Part shown: piece after piece, positions 16,069-25,114 of the stretch
Position numbering within the stretch: the stretch's first letter is position 1
Layout of the letters: every line of letters starts with the position of its first letter
Assembly (NCBI GenBank): GCA_020635015.1
Contig: JACKAP010000002.1
Span: forward strand, 124,001 to 188,000
From: Calditrichia bacterium
Lineage (GTDB): Bacteria > Calditrichota > Calditrichia > RBG-13-44-9 > J075
Length of the DNA stretch: 64,000 bases
Direction of reading: 5' to 3'
Made by a program: the position numbers and the translations under genes
The notes under the pieces: model-generated
The model's database searches: none
Seen by the model: the letters and a program-made list of their open reading frames with translations, nothing else
What the model was told of the DNA's origin: nothing

Positions 16069-18924
16069 ATGCCCCGAAGAATGTGCTTCATTTTGAATTT
16101 ATTGCTGCTGACCGCGCTTACCATCAACCTGCATGCCCAGAGTCATAAACCCCTGGATCACGATGCTTACGAGATCTGGAACCGTATCAACGAGAAGGCG
16201 ATCTCTCCTGACGGCCAGTGGGTGCTGTTCTCCTACGGACCGGAGAACGGGGATGCCCATCTGCAGGTTCGCCGTACGGCCGAAGAGACACGCCACGAAT
16301 TTCCCCGCGGGGTCTCGGCGGCCTTCAGCTACGATTCCCGTCATGCCGCCTTCCTGATCAAGCCCGCCAAAGCGGCGGTTCGAGAGGCCAAGCTGGCGGA
16401 GACAAAAGCGGAAGAGATGCCGAAAGATTCGCTGGGCATCCTGGACCTCGCCAGCGGCGCAGTGGTTTATGCCGGACCGGTGAAATCCTATCAGCTGCCC
16501 GAAAAAGCCGGGGGCTACCTGGCGTATCTGCTGGAAAAAATGCCGAAAATGCCGGACAGCACGGCGGCAGACAGCGCAATAGCGCCAGCTCCCAAATCCT
16601 CAAAAGGCGATAAAAAACCGGCAACAAAGCAGAAGACCAAGGAGAAGCCTGAAGGTACGACCCTGGTGCTGCGCGATCTGAATGGCGGCAGCGAAACCCG
16701 TTTTCAGAATGTGCTGGAATACCGTTTTTCGAAGGATGGGCGCTGGCTGGTATACAGTGCCTCCAGCAAAGACAGTAGCGCCGACGGCATGTTTGCGGTC
16801 GAGACTGTCAGCGGCACGGCAACTCCGCTGCTCACCGGCGGAGGCGATTACCAACAAGCCGCTTTCGACGACGCCGGCCGGCAAGTCGCTTTCCTCAGCA
16901 ATCGCGATGCCGATGCGGCTGAGCAACCGGCATATCGCCTATATTACCGGGCGCTGGAAAAAGGCGAAACCCGGATGCTGGCACAGGAAAGCAGTCCGGG
17001 CATTCCCGCCGGCTGGTGGATCAGCGAACATCAGGCGCTCTATTTTTCACGCGACGGCAAACGGCTTTTCTTTGGCACCGCCCCCCGCCCGGGAGCCCCG
17101 GATACCAGCGCGGCAGAAATTCCCGAGGATGAGAAAGTGGTGTTGGATATCTGGAATTGGCAGGATCCCTACCTGCAGCCGATGCAGTTGAAAGACCTGG
17201 AGAAAGAGCAAAAACGCGCTTACCTGGCGGTGCTGCACCTCGACCGCCAGCAAATTGTACAATTAGGCAACCAAACCATACCGGAGGTGATTCCGGGCAG
17301 CAAGGGGGATGCCGCCGTTGCTCTGGGTATTTCCAACCTCCCCTACCGCCAGGAGATGTCCTGGGATTATCCCGATTATTATGATGCTTACCTGATCGAT
17401 CTCAACAGCGGCAAGGCTCGTGAAGTGCTGGAAAAAGTGCAGGCCCGTCCGGAGCTGTCCCCCCAGGCGCGCTATCTTTTCTGGTGGAACCGGCAGCAGT
17501 TGGCCTGGCAGGTGGCGGATACCCGCAGCGGCACCCCGCGGATGCTTTGCACCGGCATTTCCCATCCGCTGCAAAATGAACAGCACGACTGGCCCTACGC
17601 ACCCGATCCCTATGGCGTTGCCGGATGGCTGGAAGGTGACCGCGAAGTTCTGGTATACGACAAGTACGACATCTGGTCCTGTGATCCGGCCGGCAAACGC
17701 CCCCCCCGGAATCTCACCAAAGGCTTCGGCAGAGAAAGCGACCTGCGCTTCCGTTATGTGAAACTGGATCCGGAAGCAGAATTTATTGCGGCTGCAGATC
17801 CGCTGCTGCTCTCCGGATTTCACCGGGAGAATAAGACCGCCGGTTTTTATCAGATCCTGCCTGACGGCTCTGCGGCACCCAGACTGCTGCTCAGCGACCG
17901 TAAGACCTTCTCCGATCCGCTCAAGGCAAAAATGGCGGAACGGCTGCTCTTCACCCGGGAGGATTTCCGGGAATTTCCCGATCTCTGGGTCAGCAGCGGT
18001 GATTTTAGCGATATGCAGCGGGTCAGCGACGTCAATCCCCAACAGAAAGAATATCGCTGGGGCAGCTCGCAGCTGATCGAATGGACCTCGCTCGACGGGG
18101 AGCAGCTGCAGGGCATTCTCTACCTGCCGCAAGATTTCGATTCGACCCGGAAATATCCCACCATGGTAACATTTTATGAGAAGAGTTCATACGAAGTCTA
18201 TAAATACACCCCGCCCGGGCCGCACCGCTCGGTAATCAGCCCCTCGTTCTACGCCAGCCGGGGCTACGTGGTCTTTGAACCGGATATTCCTTATAAGATC
18301 GGCTATCCCGGGGAAAGTGCTTATAATGCGGTGATTCCCGGCATCACCTACCTGATCAACCGCGGATTTATCGATGAAGCCAATATCGGGGTGCAGGGGC
18401 ATAGCTGGGGCGGCTATCAGATCGCCTACCTGATCACCCGCACCCATATCTTCAAGGCGGCGGAAGCGGGCGCGCCGGTGAGCAATATGATCAGCGCTTA
18501 CGGGGGTATCCGCTGGCGCACCGGCATCAGCCGGATGTTCCAGTACGAGCGCACCCAGAGCCGCATCGGCGGATCGCTCTGGGAATACCCGATGCGCTAT
18601 TTCGAGAACTCCCCGATCTTCCGGGCCGACCAGATCGAGACACCGCTGCTGATTCTGCATAATGACCAGGATGGCGCGGTGCCGTGGTACCAGGGCATCG
18701 AGCTGTTTGTGGCCCTGCGCCGCCTCGCCAAACCGGTGTGGCTGCTCAACTACAATAACGAACCCCACTGGCCGGTCAAATACCAGAACAAACGGGACTG
18801 GCAAATCCGTCTGCAGCAGTATTTCGATCATTATCTCAAAGATGCCCCGGCGCCGGTATGGCTGCAGGAAGGGGTGCCGGCGATTCAGAAGGGGAAGACG
18901 TTGGGGTTGGAGGCTGAGGAATAG
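16069..18924 (+). CDS. Secreted prolyl oligopeptidase family (S9) peptidase
   Basis: The protein has 951 residues from ATG 16069, with TTGGAG upstream. An earlier in-frame GTG lies in repeat DNA and is rejected. A signal peptide (CFILNLLLLTALTINLHAQ) is followed by a long beta-propeller-type region with an Ala/Lys-rich insertion near residues 160-200. The C-terminal alpha/beta-hydrolase domain contains the nucleophile motif GHSWGGYQ, the acid region LLILHNDQDGAVPW and the histidine in NNEPHWP, completing the Ser-Asp-His triad. It probably degrades oligopeptides in the periplasm or outside. The very long uninterrupted frame contrasts with the damaged genes to the right. Confidence 0.9.
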   Translation: MPRRMCFILNLLLLTALTINLHAQSHKPLDHDAYEIWNRINEKAISPDGQWVLFSYGPENGDAHLQVRRTAEETRHEFPRGVSAAFSYDSRHAAFLIKPAKAAVREAKLAETKAEEMPKDSLGILDLASGAVVYAGPVKSYQLPEKAGGYLAYLLEKMPKMPDSTAADSAIAPAPKSSKGDKKPATKQKTKEKPEGTTLVLRDLNGGSETRFQNVLEYRFSKDGRWLVYSASSKDSSADGMFAVETVSGTATPLLTGGGDYQQAAFDDAGRQVAFLSNRDADAAEQPAYRLYYRALEKGETRMLAQESSPGIPAGWWISEHQALYFSRDGKRLFFGTAPRPGAPDTSAAEIPEDEKVVLDIWNWQDPYLQPMQLKDLEKEQKRAYLAVLHLDRQQIVQLGNQTIPEVIPGSKGDAAVALGISNLPYRQEMSWDYPDYYDAYLIDLNSGKAREVLEKVQARPELSPQARYLFWWNRQQLAWQVADTRSGTPRMLCTGISHPLQNEQHDWPYAPDPYGVAGWLEGDREVLVYDKYDIWSCDPAGKRPPRNLTKGFGRESDLRFRYVKLDPEAEFIAAADPLLLSGFHRENKTAGFYQILPDGSAAPRLLLSDRKTFSDPLKAKMAERLLFTREDFREFPDLWVSSGDFSDMQRVSDVNPQQKEYRWGSSQLIEWTSLDGEQLQGILYLPQDFDSTRKYPTMVTFYEKSSYEVYKYTPPGPHRSVISPSFYASRGYVVFEPDIPYKIGYPGESAYNAVIPGITYLINRGFIDEANIGVQGHSWGGYQIAYLITRTHIFKAAEAGAPVSNMISAYGGIRWRTGISRMFQYERTQSRIGGSLWEYPMRYFENSPIFRADQIETPLLILHNDQDGAVPWYQGIELFVALRRLAKPVWLLNYNNEPHWPVKYQNKRDWQIRLQQYFDHYLKDAPAPVWLQEGVPAIQKGKTLGLEAEE

Positions 18925-19127
18925 GCATGGGGCATGGGGCATGGGGCAAAGGTGCTCAGTATTGTGAATTTTTCAAATATGAAATCGAGTTCGATAAAAA
19001 TTAAGTGTAATTTCCAGATAAAAATGCATGGTCACTGAACGGCGCCATGCCCTATGCACCATGCAACATGTAATAGAGGCAATATTGTATCACCAGCTTT
19101 CAGACCGATCAAAACAGGAGAACCCAC

Positions 19128-19478
19128 ATGGCCCAGGAAACGATTTTCAGCAAGATTATCCGGAAAGAGATTCCTTCGGATATGGTTTACCAGGATGATC
19201 TAGTGACCGCTTTCCGCGATATTAGCCCCCAGGCGCCGACTCACATTCTGATCATTCCCAACAAACTCATTCCCACGATTAACGATGTGACAGCACAGGA
19301 TGAGCAAGTGCTCGGCCGGCTGTTCACGGTAGCGGCCAAACTGGCGGCGCAGGAAGGCATCGCCCACGACGGCTACCGCCTGATCATCAATTGCAACGAA
19401 CATGGCGGGCAGGAGGTGTTTCACCTGCACATGCACCTGCTCGGCGGACGGAAACTGGGACGGATGCTGGCGAGATGA
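19128..19478 (+). CDS. HIT family (Hint-like) nucleotide hydrolase
   Basis: The 116-residue protein has an ACAGGAGA site before ATG. It contains the family start TIFSKIIRKEIPSDMVYQDD, the IPNKLIPTINDV region, and the C-terminal catalytic HLHMHLLGGRKLG, which holds the HxHxHxx triad, with YRLIINCNEHGGQEVFH ahead of it. Hint enzymes hydrolyse adenosine phosphoramidates. It is cytosolic and of usual family length. Confidence 0.95.
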   Translation: MAQETIFSKIIRKEIPSDMVYQDDLVTAFRDISPQAPTHILIIPNKLIPTINDVTAQDEQVLGRLFTVAAKLAAQEGIAHDGYRLIINCNEHGGQEVFHLHMHLLGGRKLGRMLAR

Positions 19479-19484
19479 AGGAGT

Positions 19485-19650
19485 AAGGATTAAGGATGAA
19501 GGATAAAGGATAAAGGAGTAAAGATGCTGGATGCTGGAGGAAATTATCCAATATCCAACATCAAGATAGCAGCAAAAAATAAATTGATCCTTCACCCTTT
19601 ACCCTTCATCCTTCATCCTTTATCCTTTATCCTTTACCCTTTATCCTTAA
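19485..19650. repeat. Inverted repeat of AAAGGATA words with GATGCTGGATG core
   Basis: The left arm (19485-19521) is GGATTAAGG/GGATAAAGG. The right arm (19590-19650) is CCCTTCATCCTTCATCC followed by TTTATCC repeats. The inner part carries GATGCTGGATGCTGG and ATCCAATATCCAACATC. The same words occur at 4746-4925, so the two are copies of one composite. Confidence 0.8.
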
Positions 19651-19676
19651 GTATCACTCATTAACCCATCAACATC

Positions 19677-20270
19677 ATGAACTTCCTCACCCAACTCTGT
19701 CATCTGGAAAACAAGCGCATTATCCTGGCCAGCCAGTCGCCGCGCCGGGAGGAGATGCTCCGTGCCGGCGGCCTGGAATTTGAAGTGGTGCCGGCGCAAA
19801 CCCGGGAAAATCCGCACCACTTTCAGGATGAGATCGATTACGTGCGCCAGAGCGCCCACATCAAAGCCTCCTGGGTCTGGGAGCGGGTGCAGGCCGATCT
19901 GCTAATCGCCGCCGATACGATCGTGGTGAAGGATGGGCAGATCTTCGAGAAACCGCGCGACGATGCCGAAGCCCGCGCCGTTCTGAAAACCCTCAGCGGC
20001 GTAACGCACCAGGTCATCACCGCCTTCTGCCTGCGCAGCCGGAAGCAGGAAATCATCGATCATGAGATCACCGACGTCACCTTCTACTCGTTGACCGAAA
20101 GGGAAATCGACGCCTACCTGTCCACCGGGGAACCGTATGACAAGGCCGGCGGCTACGGCATCCAGGGATGGGGAGGGATCTTCATCGAAAAAGTGCAGGG
20201 CTGCTATTTCAATGTGGTCGGTTTTCCGTTGGGACGGTTTTATCAACGATTGAAGGAATTGAACATCTGA
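19677..20270 (+). CDS. Maf family nucleotide pyrophosphatase
   Basis: The 197-residue protein begins near RIILASQSPRREEMLRAGG, the Maf signature with the substrate-binding SxSPRR. It continues with LIAADTIVVKDGQIFEKPRD (catalytic Asp region) and KTLSGVTHQVITAFCL. It closes with TGEPYDKAGGYGIQGWGG and FIEKVQGCYFNVVGFPLGRF. Maf proteins hydrolyse dTTP/UTP or modified nucleotides and so clean the nucleotide pool. The family is usually about 190-200 residues, so this is full length. Confidence 0.95.
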   Translation: MNFLTQLCHLENKRIILASQSPRREEMLRAGGLEFEVVPAQTRENPHHFQDEIDYVRQSAHIKASWVWERVQADLLIAADTIVVKDGQIFEKPRDDAEARAVLKTLSGVTHQVITAFCLRSRKQEIIDHEITDVTFYSLTEREIDAYLSTGEPYDKAGGYGIQGWGGIFIEKVQGCYFNVVGFPLGRFYQRLKELNI

Positions 20271-20273
20271 ATT

Positions 20274-20694
20274 GCACGCAGATTTCGCAGATTTGGCAGA
20301 TTTTCGCAGATTGACCGACATGGTTACATTGCTACATTATTAAAAGAATAGATTTGCTGTTTTACCCATAATTGCAAACAAATTTTTGCATTAACAATAG
20401 ACCTTATTACAAGTTAAACCATTGAATAATTTGAAGAAAGAAATAGGGTGTCATTTCGAACCCTGTCGTTTAGGGTGAGAAATCTGCCGCTGCAAAAAGC
20501 TGAAGGTGTCGATTGGTTAAATTCGGGCGCAAAAATAGATTTCTTTCCGATAGCCATCGGAACTTACGAAATGACACGCATTCAGTAAAAACAATAACAT
20601 AAGCAGTAATAAGGTCTAATGTAACAATTTGGCAATGTAACCATGTCGGTCAATCTGCGAAAATCTGTCTGATCTGCGAAATCTGTGTGCAATT
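20274..20694. repeat. Nested inverted repeats: GCAGATTT outer arms around GTCATTTCGA inner arms
   Basis: The outer arms (20274-20342 and 20627-20694) share about 65 bp of GCACGCAGATTTCGCAG-type words and GACCGACATGGTTACATTG. Inside them are AGACCTTATTAC and its complement (20398-20409, 20611-20622). Further inside are TGTCATTTCGAA with GTGAGAAATCT and the complementary AGATTTCTTTC with CGAAATGACAC. The 420-bp gap between maf and the nitrilase is therefore a three-layer palindrome with no gene. Confidence 0.85.
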
Positions 20695-20716
20695 AAATAC
20701 ATTCAAAGGGCTCCAC

Positions 20717-21646
20717 ATGTCAGAACCTACCGGCACCATCAAGGCCGCCGTCATCCAGGACGCCCCGGTGCTGTTTGAGCGGGGTGCATCGACCGAAAAA
20801 GCCTGCCGGCTGATTGCCGCCGCGGCATCGGAAGGCGCCAAATTGGTCCTGTTGCCGGAAGCATTTATCCCGGCTTATCCTCGGGGGCTGACCTTCGGCA
20901 CGGTAGTCGGCCAGCGCAGTCCGGCCGGTCGGCGGATCTGGCAGCGCTACTGGGAAAATTCACTGGAAGTGCCCGGGCCGGAAACCGCAATGCTCGCCGC
21001 CGCGGCGCGAGAAGCGCAGGCCTGGGTGGCGATCGGCGTCATCGAGCGGGAGGGCGGTACCCTCTATTGCACCCTGCTGTTTTTCGATCCTGCCGGCAAC
21101 CTGGCGGGGAAACACCGCAAGCTCAAACCCACCGCCGCCGAGCGGCTGATCTGGGGGGAAGGGGACGGCAGCTCCCTGCGAACTTATGATGCCGGCTTCG
21201 GGCTGCTTGGCGGCCTGATCTGTTGGGAGAACTACATGCCCCTGGCGCGGATGGCGCTCTATCAGCAGGGAATCGACATCTACCTCGCCCCCACCGCCGA
21301 TGCCCGCGATGCCTGGCAGGCCACCCTGCGCCATATCGCCCTGGAGGGCCGCTGTTTTGTGCTGGGCTGCAACCAGTTCGTCACCCGCGATATGTATCCC
21401 ACCGATCCGGATATACAGCAGGAATTACAGCAGCAACCGGAGGTGATGTGCCGGGGCGGCAGCGTGATCATTTCCCCTTTGGGAGAGATCCTGGCCGGCC
21501 CGCTGTTTGACCGCGCCGGCATTCTTTACGCCGAGCTCGATCCGGGCGAAATTTCCCGCAGCAAATTCGATTTCGATGTGACCGGTCATTATGCTCGTCC
21601 GGATATTTTCCAATTAACCATACAGCGTGACGCCCGAAAATCCTGA
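20717..21646 (+). CDS. Nitrilase family carbon-nitrogen hydrolase
   Basis: The protein has 309 residues from ATG 20717; an upstream ATG lies within the repeat arm. The Glu-Lys-Cys triad is visible: Glu in VLLPEAFIPAYPRG, Lys in GKHRKLKPTAAERL, and Cys in GGLICWENYMPLAR. The WGEGDGSSL segment between Lys and Cys is typical of true aliphatic or aryl nitrilases and cyanide hydratases. It is cytosolic. The substrate, probably a nitrile, cannot be read from the sequence. Confidence 0.92.
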   Translation: MSEPTGTIKAAVIQDAPVLFERGASTEKACRLIAAAASEGAKLVLLPEAFIPAYPRGLTFGTVVGQRSPAGRRIWQRYWENSLEVPGPETAMLAAAAREAQAWVAIGVIEREGGTLYCTLLFFDPAGNLAGKHRKLKPTAAERLIWGEGDGSSLRTYDAGFGLLGGLICWENYMPLARMALYQQGIDIYLAPTADARDAWQATLRHIALEGRCFVLGCNQFVTRDMYPTDPDIQQELQQQPEVMCRGGSVIISPLGEILAGPLFDRAGILYAELDPGEISRSKFDFDVTGHYARPDIFQLTIQRDARKS

Positions 21647-21658
21647 CAAACGACGAAT

Positions 21659-23281
21659 ATGCCGCAACCGCTCAAACAGACCTGGATCGGAAAAATATCA
21701 ACCCTGATTTTTCCCGAAGATACCGCAACACGTCTCACCCCCGCCGGCCGGGCCGCACTGCGCCGCTGGGTAAAGCAGATGCTGATCGTCAGCCTGGGCG
21801 GGATATTGTTCCTGACCCTCTTCCCTTTCAACTTCGACTTCACGAATCTTTGGGAGCGGCTGGCGAGCGGCTATTCCCTGAGCCCGCAGTCGCCACGAAC
21901 CGGATTCATACGCGATTTTGTCGCCAATATCTTCTTTTTCATGCCGCTCGGATTTTGTATCGCTTACCTGCGGCTTTCCCGCAACCAGCGTCCCCTGCCC
22001 TCCCTGCTGATCGCCGCCGGTCTTTCCGCCCTGGTTTCGTTCACGGTCGAGACCCTGCAAATCTACCTTTTCTCCCGCTTCAGCTCGATGTCCGACCTGG
22101 TTTCCAATAGCATTGGGGGAGCGGCCGGCTGGTGGCTGGGTCATTACTACGGCGAACGGCTGCTGCTGGCGACGCTCCGGCTGCTGCGGCGCTTCGTCTC
22201 TCCCGGTTGGGCGGGAATTTGCGCGGTGCTCATCGCTGCCCATCTGCTCAACATGATTCATACGACCATCACACTACCGGATAGCCTGCGGATTAGCGAT
22301 TGGAATCCGGATTACGCCCTGCTGATCGGCAATGAACAGGTCGGGAGACGCGGCTGGCGGGGCACCATCTACTCTGTGGAGATATGTAACCAGGCCGTCT
22401 CTCCGGAAGCAGTGGAACGCCTCTACCGCAACGGCAATCACATGGGAGCGCTGGGAATTCTTCCGCTGATATCTTTCCATTTTGAAGCCAACGGAACCAA
22501 CCCGGCCCCTGCTGCTGTTGATACCCTGGAGATGATCTGGAAAGGAGCCGGTGCGCCGGACAGCGTTACCGGGGGGCTGGTGCTGGACGGCAGGCGCTGG
22601 CTGGAAAGCAGCAAACCGGCAACGGAACTCACCCGGGCCATCGAGCAGACCGGCCGGATGACCCTTAGCGCGGTAGTGGCCCCTGCCGACACCCTGCAGG
22701 GTGGCCCGGTGCGGATCATCTCCCTCTCCCGTGATTTTTTCCAGCGCAACTTTACCCTGGGCCAGCACCTTTCGCACCTCTATTTCCGCCTGCGCACCCC
22801 GCTGAGCGGGCGCAACGGCACCAATCCCCAGCTGATCGTGCCGGGCATTTTTTCTCCCGGTCAACCGCTACACCTGGCGCTGACCTACGACGGCTCGGAA
22901 ATCGTTCTATACCGTAACGGGGTCCGCCATCCCCGCTCGCTGCGAATGATCCCGGAAATGGCCTACTTTAGCAGGAGAACCACCCTGATCGGGGATGTGC
23001 CGGAATCCTATCTGCTGCTCTATGACATCGCGGTATGCTTCCCGGTGGGCCTGCTGCTGGTGTTTGTGATGGCCGGTCTGGGATTCGACCAAAAAAGTTA
23101 CACGCTGCGGCTCACCCTCCTGGCCCTGCTACTGACACTGTGTTACGAATTGATACGCAGCGGCATCCTTGGGGCCCCGCTTGAACTGCCCGGCATCTTC
23201 CTCAGGGCGGCGATTATCCTGCTGACATATAGCTTGTTCCGCTTTCCGCCTTATGTAGATGAGATCTCACATTGCGGTTAA
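21659..23281 (+). CDS. VanZ-like membrane protein with LamG-type domain
   Basis: The 540-residue protein begins 12 bp after the nitrilase stop. The N-terminal about 180 residues form a VanZ-like unit: LIVSLGGILFLTLFPFNFDF, then FVANIFFFMPLGFCIAYL, SLLIAAGLSALVSFTVETLQ, and FSSMSDLVSNSIGGAAGWWLG. A membrane segment near 190-210 follows. Next comes an extracytoplasmic domain of about 230 residues with a concanavalin-like (LamG) pattern (GTIYSVEICNQAVSPEAVERLY ... LHLALTYDGSEIVLYRNGV). Three C-terminal membrane segments end the protein. This fusion suggests a polysaccharide-linked or cell-surface function. VanZ families are otherwise poorly defined. Confidence 0.8.
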   Translation: MPQPLKQTWIGKISTLIFPEDTATRLTPAGRAALRRWVKQMLIVSLGGILFLTLFPFNFDFTNLWERLASGYSLSPQSPRTGFIRDFVANIFFFMPLGFCIAYLRLSRNQRPLPSLLIAAGLSALVSFTVETLQIYLFSRFSSMSDLVSNSIGGAAGWWLGHYYGERLLLATLRLLRRFVSPGWAGICAVLIAAHLLNMIHTTITLPDSLRISDWNPDYALLIGNEQVGRRGWRGTIYSVEICNQAVSPEAVERLYRNGNHMGALGILPLISFHFEANGTNPAPAAVDTLEMIWKGAGAPDSVTGGLVLDGRRWLESSKPATELTRAIEQTGRMTLSAVVAPADTLQGGPVRIISLSRDFFQRNFTLGQHLSHLYFRLRTPLSGRNGTNPQLIVPGIFSPGQPLHLALTYDGSEIVLYRNGVRHPRSLRMIPEMAYFSRRTTLIGDVPESYLLLYDIAVCFPVGLLLVFVMAGLGFDQKSYTLRLTLLALLLTLCYELIRSGILGAPLELPGIFLRAAIILLTYSLFRFPPYVDEISHCG

Positions 23282-23309
23282 GTACATTGGTACATTAAGT
23301 TTTTGAAAA

Positions 23310-23390
23310 ATACAGATTCCTCGGCTGGTGCCTCGGAATGACACAACGCCGTCATTTGAACGTCGTTTGTGAGAAATCTATAAGTACAAA
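23310..23390. repeat. GTCATTT...GAGAAATCT dispersed repeat
   Basis: CAGATTCCTCGG...CCTCGGAATGACAC is a short inverted repeat. Next to it, GTCATTTGAACGTCG followed by GTGAGAAATCTAT matches the inner module of the element at 20449-20577. The gap 23282-23473 contains no gene. Confidence 0.55.
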
Positions 23391-23473
23391 AAACTTTGTA
23401 TACAGTGTATTAAGCGCATTTACTGGTTTTCCGACCGACTATCTCGATATAACCTTTGAATCTGAGAAAGTAA

Positions 23474-23866
23474 TTAATGCAGCCTTTCAACCCGGTCGGT
23501 CAATTCTCCCGCCAAATATTTTTGCACGGCGGTTTCCACCTGGTTTTCATCGGTAACGATCATCTCAATCCCCTGCGCGCGCAGGTCTTCCCAGGCTTTG
23601 CGGCCCATGCCCTGACTGATCACCACCTGGCAGTCTTTTAACCCCTCCGCCACGGATCGGTGGTGATGGGAATCCCCCGCTCCATGATGGTGATCTCCGG
23701 GTTGATGGTGCTCGTGTTTTCCGCGGAAATGTCCCGTAAAGGTATTTTGCCGCATGCTTTGATTGATAATCCTGTCTTGCTCAACTTCAAAAATGGCAAA
23801 ATAGGGGCTGCGTCCGAAATGGGCGAAAATTGTTTTTCCATCTTCGGTTGCGACGGCGATTTTCAT
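23474..23866 (-). CDS. NifX/NifB-like dinitrogenase cofactor domain protein with His-rich loop
   Basis: The 130-residue protein has an AAAGGAGAT site before ATG. MKIAVATEDGKTIFAHFGRSPYFAIFEVE is the start of the FeMo-cofactor-binding family (NifX/NafY/NifB C-terminal type). The end, LKDCQVVISQGMGRKAWEDL followed by GIEMIVTDE, completes it. Between them is a histidine-rich stretch, HEHHQPGDHHHGAGDSHHH (residues about 51-69), that could bind metal. There are no nif genes nearby, so a role in iron-sulfur or metal handling outside nitrogen fixation is more likely. Confidence 0.88.
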   Translation of the reverse strand: MKIAVATEDGKTIFAHFGRSPYFAIFEVEQDRIINQSMRQNTFTGHFRGKHEHHQPGDHHHGAGDSHHHRSVAEGLKDCQVVISQGMGRKAWEDLRAQGIEMIVTDENQVETAVQKYLAGELTDRVERLH

Positions 23867-24108
23867 GGGTATCTCCTTTTTTAAACTTTATTATTGATCA
23901 TCATATTAGACTCTCGAAATGGAGGATAGTGTCCATAAATTTGAATAAAACGAAAGGCTGAAAATCAGGTTCTGAAAACAGATTTGATTAATTCGAGTTG
24001 ATTGGGGGCTTTGGGATAATATTTAAGACGTTCGGAGGTTGATCTTTTCAATTACTTTCCCTAACTTCTTTTTTATGAATAAAACACCTTAAACGAAAGG
24101 AGCAATAT

Positions 24109-24528
24109 ATGGCGACACGTCAAGCAACAGCAAAGTGGAACGGCACGCTGAAGGCGGGCAATGGTGTGATGAAATATGGCAACTTTGAAGGCCCCTTTAC
24201 ATTTGCATCCCGTTTTGAAGAGGGCAAAGGCACCAATCCGGAAGAGCTGGTCGGTGCAGCACATGCCGGATGCTATTCCATGTTCCTGGCTGCGCTGATC
24301 AGCGCAGACAATATGACCCCCACCCGGGTGCAAACCACCGCCTCGGTTCATCTTGGAAATGATGACGGCCCCAAAATTACCAGTATTGATCTGGTATGTG
24401 AGGCAGAAGTCCCCGGTCTGGATGCGGAGAAATTTGCCGAGTATGCCCAAAAAGCCAAGGCGAAATGCCCGATTTCCAGGCTTTTTGCCGGGACCCAGAT
24501 TAATCTATCGGCGAAGTTAGTGGGTTAA
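24109..24528 (+). CDS. OsmC family peroxiredoxin
   Basis: The 139-residue protein has an AAAGGAGC site 7 nt before ATG. The two catalytic cysteines are present in the expected contexts, GAAHAGCYSMFLAALI and AKAKCPISRLFAG. The NPEELVGAAHAGC motif also matches. OsmC proteins reduce organic hydroperoxides with lipoyl or thiol partners in the cytosol. Length is standard. The 24003-24100 upstream stretch is AT-rich and presumably holds the promoter. Confidence 0.95.
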   Translation: MATRQATAKWNGTLKAGNGVMKYGNFEGPFTFASRFEEGKGTNPEELVGAAHAGCYSMFLAALISADNMTPTRVQTTASVHLGNDDGPKITSIDLVCEAEVPGLDAEKFAEYAQKAKAKCPISRLFAGTQINLSAKLVG

Positions 24529-24604
24529 TATTTGACCGCACGCAAAGACGCCAAGTTTGCTAAGGATCAGGATAAGAATAATTTGTGAATATCAACGTAC
24601 AATT

Positions 24605-24697
24605 GCCACAGAGCCACAGAGCCACAGAGCACACAGAGATTGATTTTATCTACCTGATCATTTCTCTGTGTGCTCTGTGGCTCTGTGGCTCTGTGGC
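24605..24697. repeat. Perfect 35-bp inverted repeat, CACAGAG family
   Basis: Arms at 24605-24639 and 24663-24697 are exactly complementary over 35 bp, with a 23-bp loop. Each arm is GCCACAGA repeated with a 9-bp period and ends in GCACACAGAGA. Relatives are at 15957-16045, 34342-34423 and 37604-37680. Confidence 0.95.
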
Positions 24698-24737
24698 TAT
24701 AGTTAACGAGTTGGTTTTTAATCCGTCCTAAGCGGGT

Positions 24738-24989
24738 TCATTGAAATACATCCTGAGCGTTTCCGACAGGGCGAGGGTTTTGTGCTTTAGATTCATCTTG
24801 CGCGATGATATTCGAAAATCCAAACCACAGGGCAATAAAAGGATAAACGATGGCGGCAATGGACAATCGGTACAAAACCGACTTGATACACTCGGCAAGC
24901 GTGACCGGCTTATAGCGCAAATATGATAGCAGGAATTCGTAGATGGGACCCAGGGACAGCGCCAGGATTAACAGCACATTAAATCCCAT
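24738..24989 (-). CDS. Small hypothetical membrane protein
   Basis: The 83-residue frame starts at ATG 24989. It has two hydrophobic segments (VLLILALSLGPIYEFLL and LSIAAIVYPFIALWFGF), a short basic loop (RYKPVTLAECIKSVLYR) and a polar tail. No family was recognised. The composition is protein-like but the gene is short and stands alone, so moderate doubt remains. Confidence 0.45.
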   Translation of the reverse strand: MGFNVLLILALSLGPIYEFLLSYLRYKPVTLAECIKSVLYRLSIAAIVYPFIALWFGFSNIIAQDESKAQNPRPVGNAQDVFQ

Positions 24990-25114
24990 CCTGTAATTCT
25001 ACTATTGCATTCATTTAGATGAATCCTTATGAGTATTTCTATAACTCAGGCTTACGATCGTTTTTCCGGAATTATGTATTGCGACCTTTTTACATGATGA
25101 AATGCCGTTTTTCA

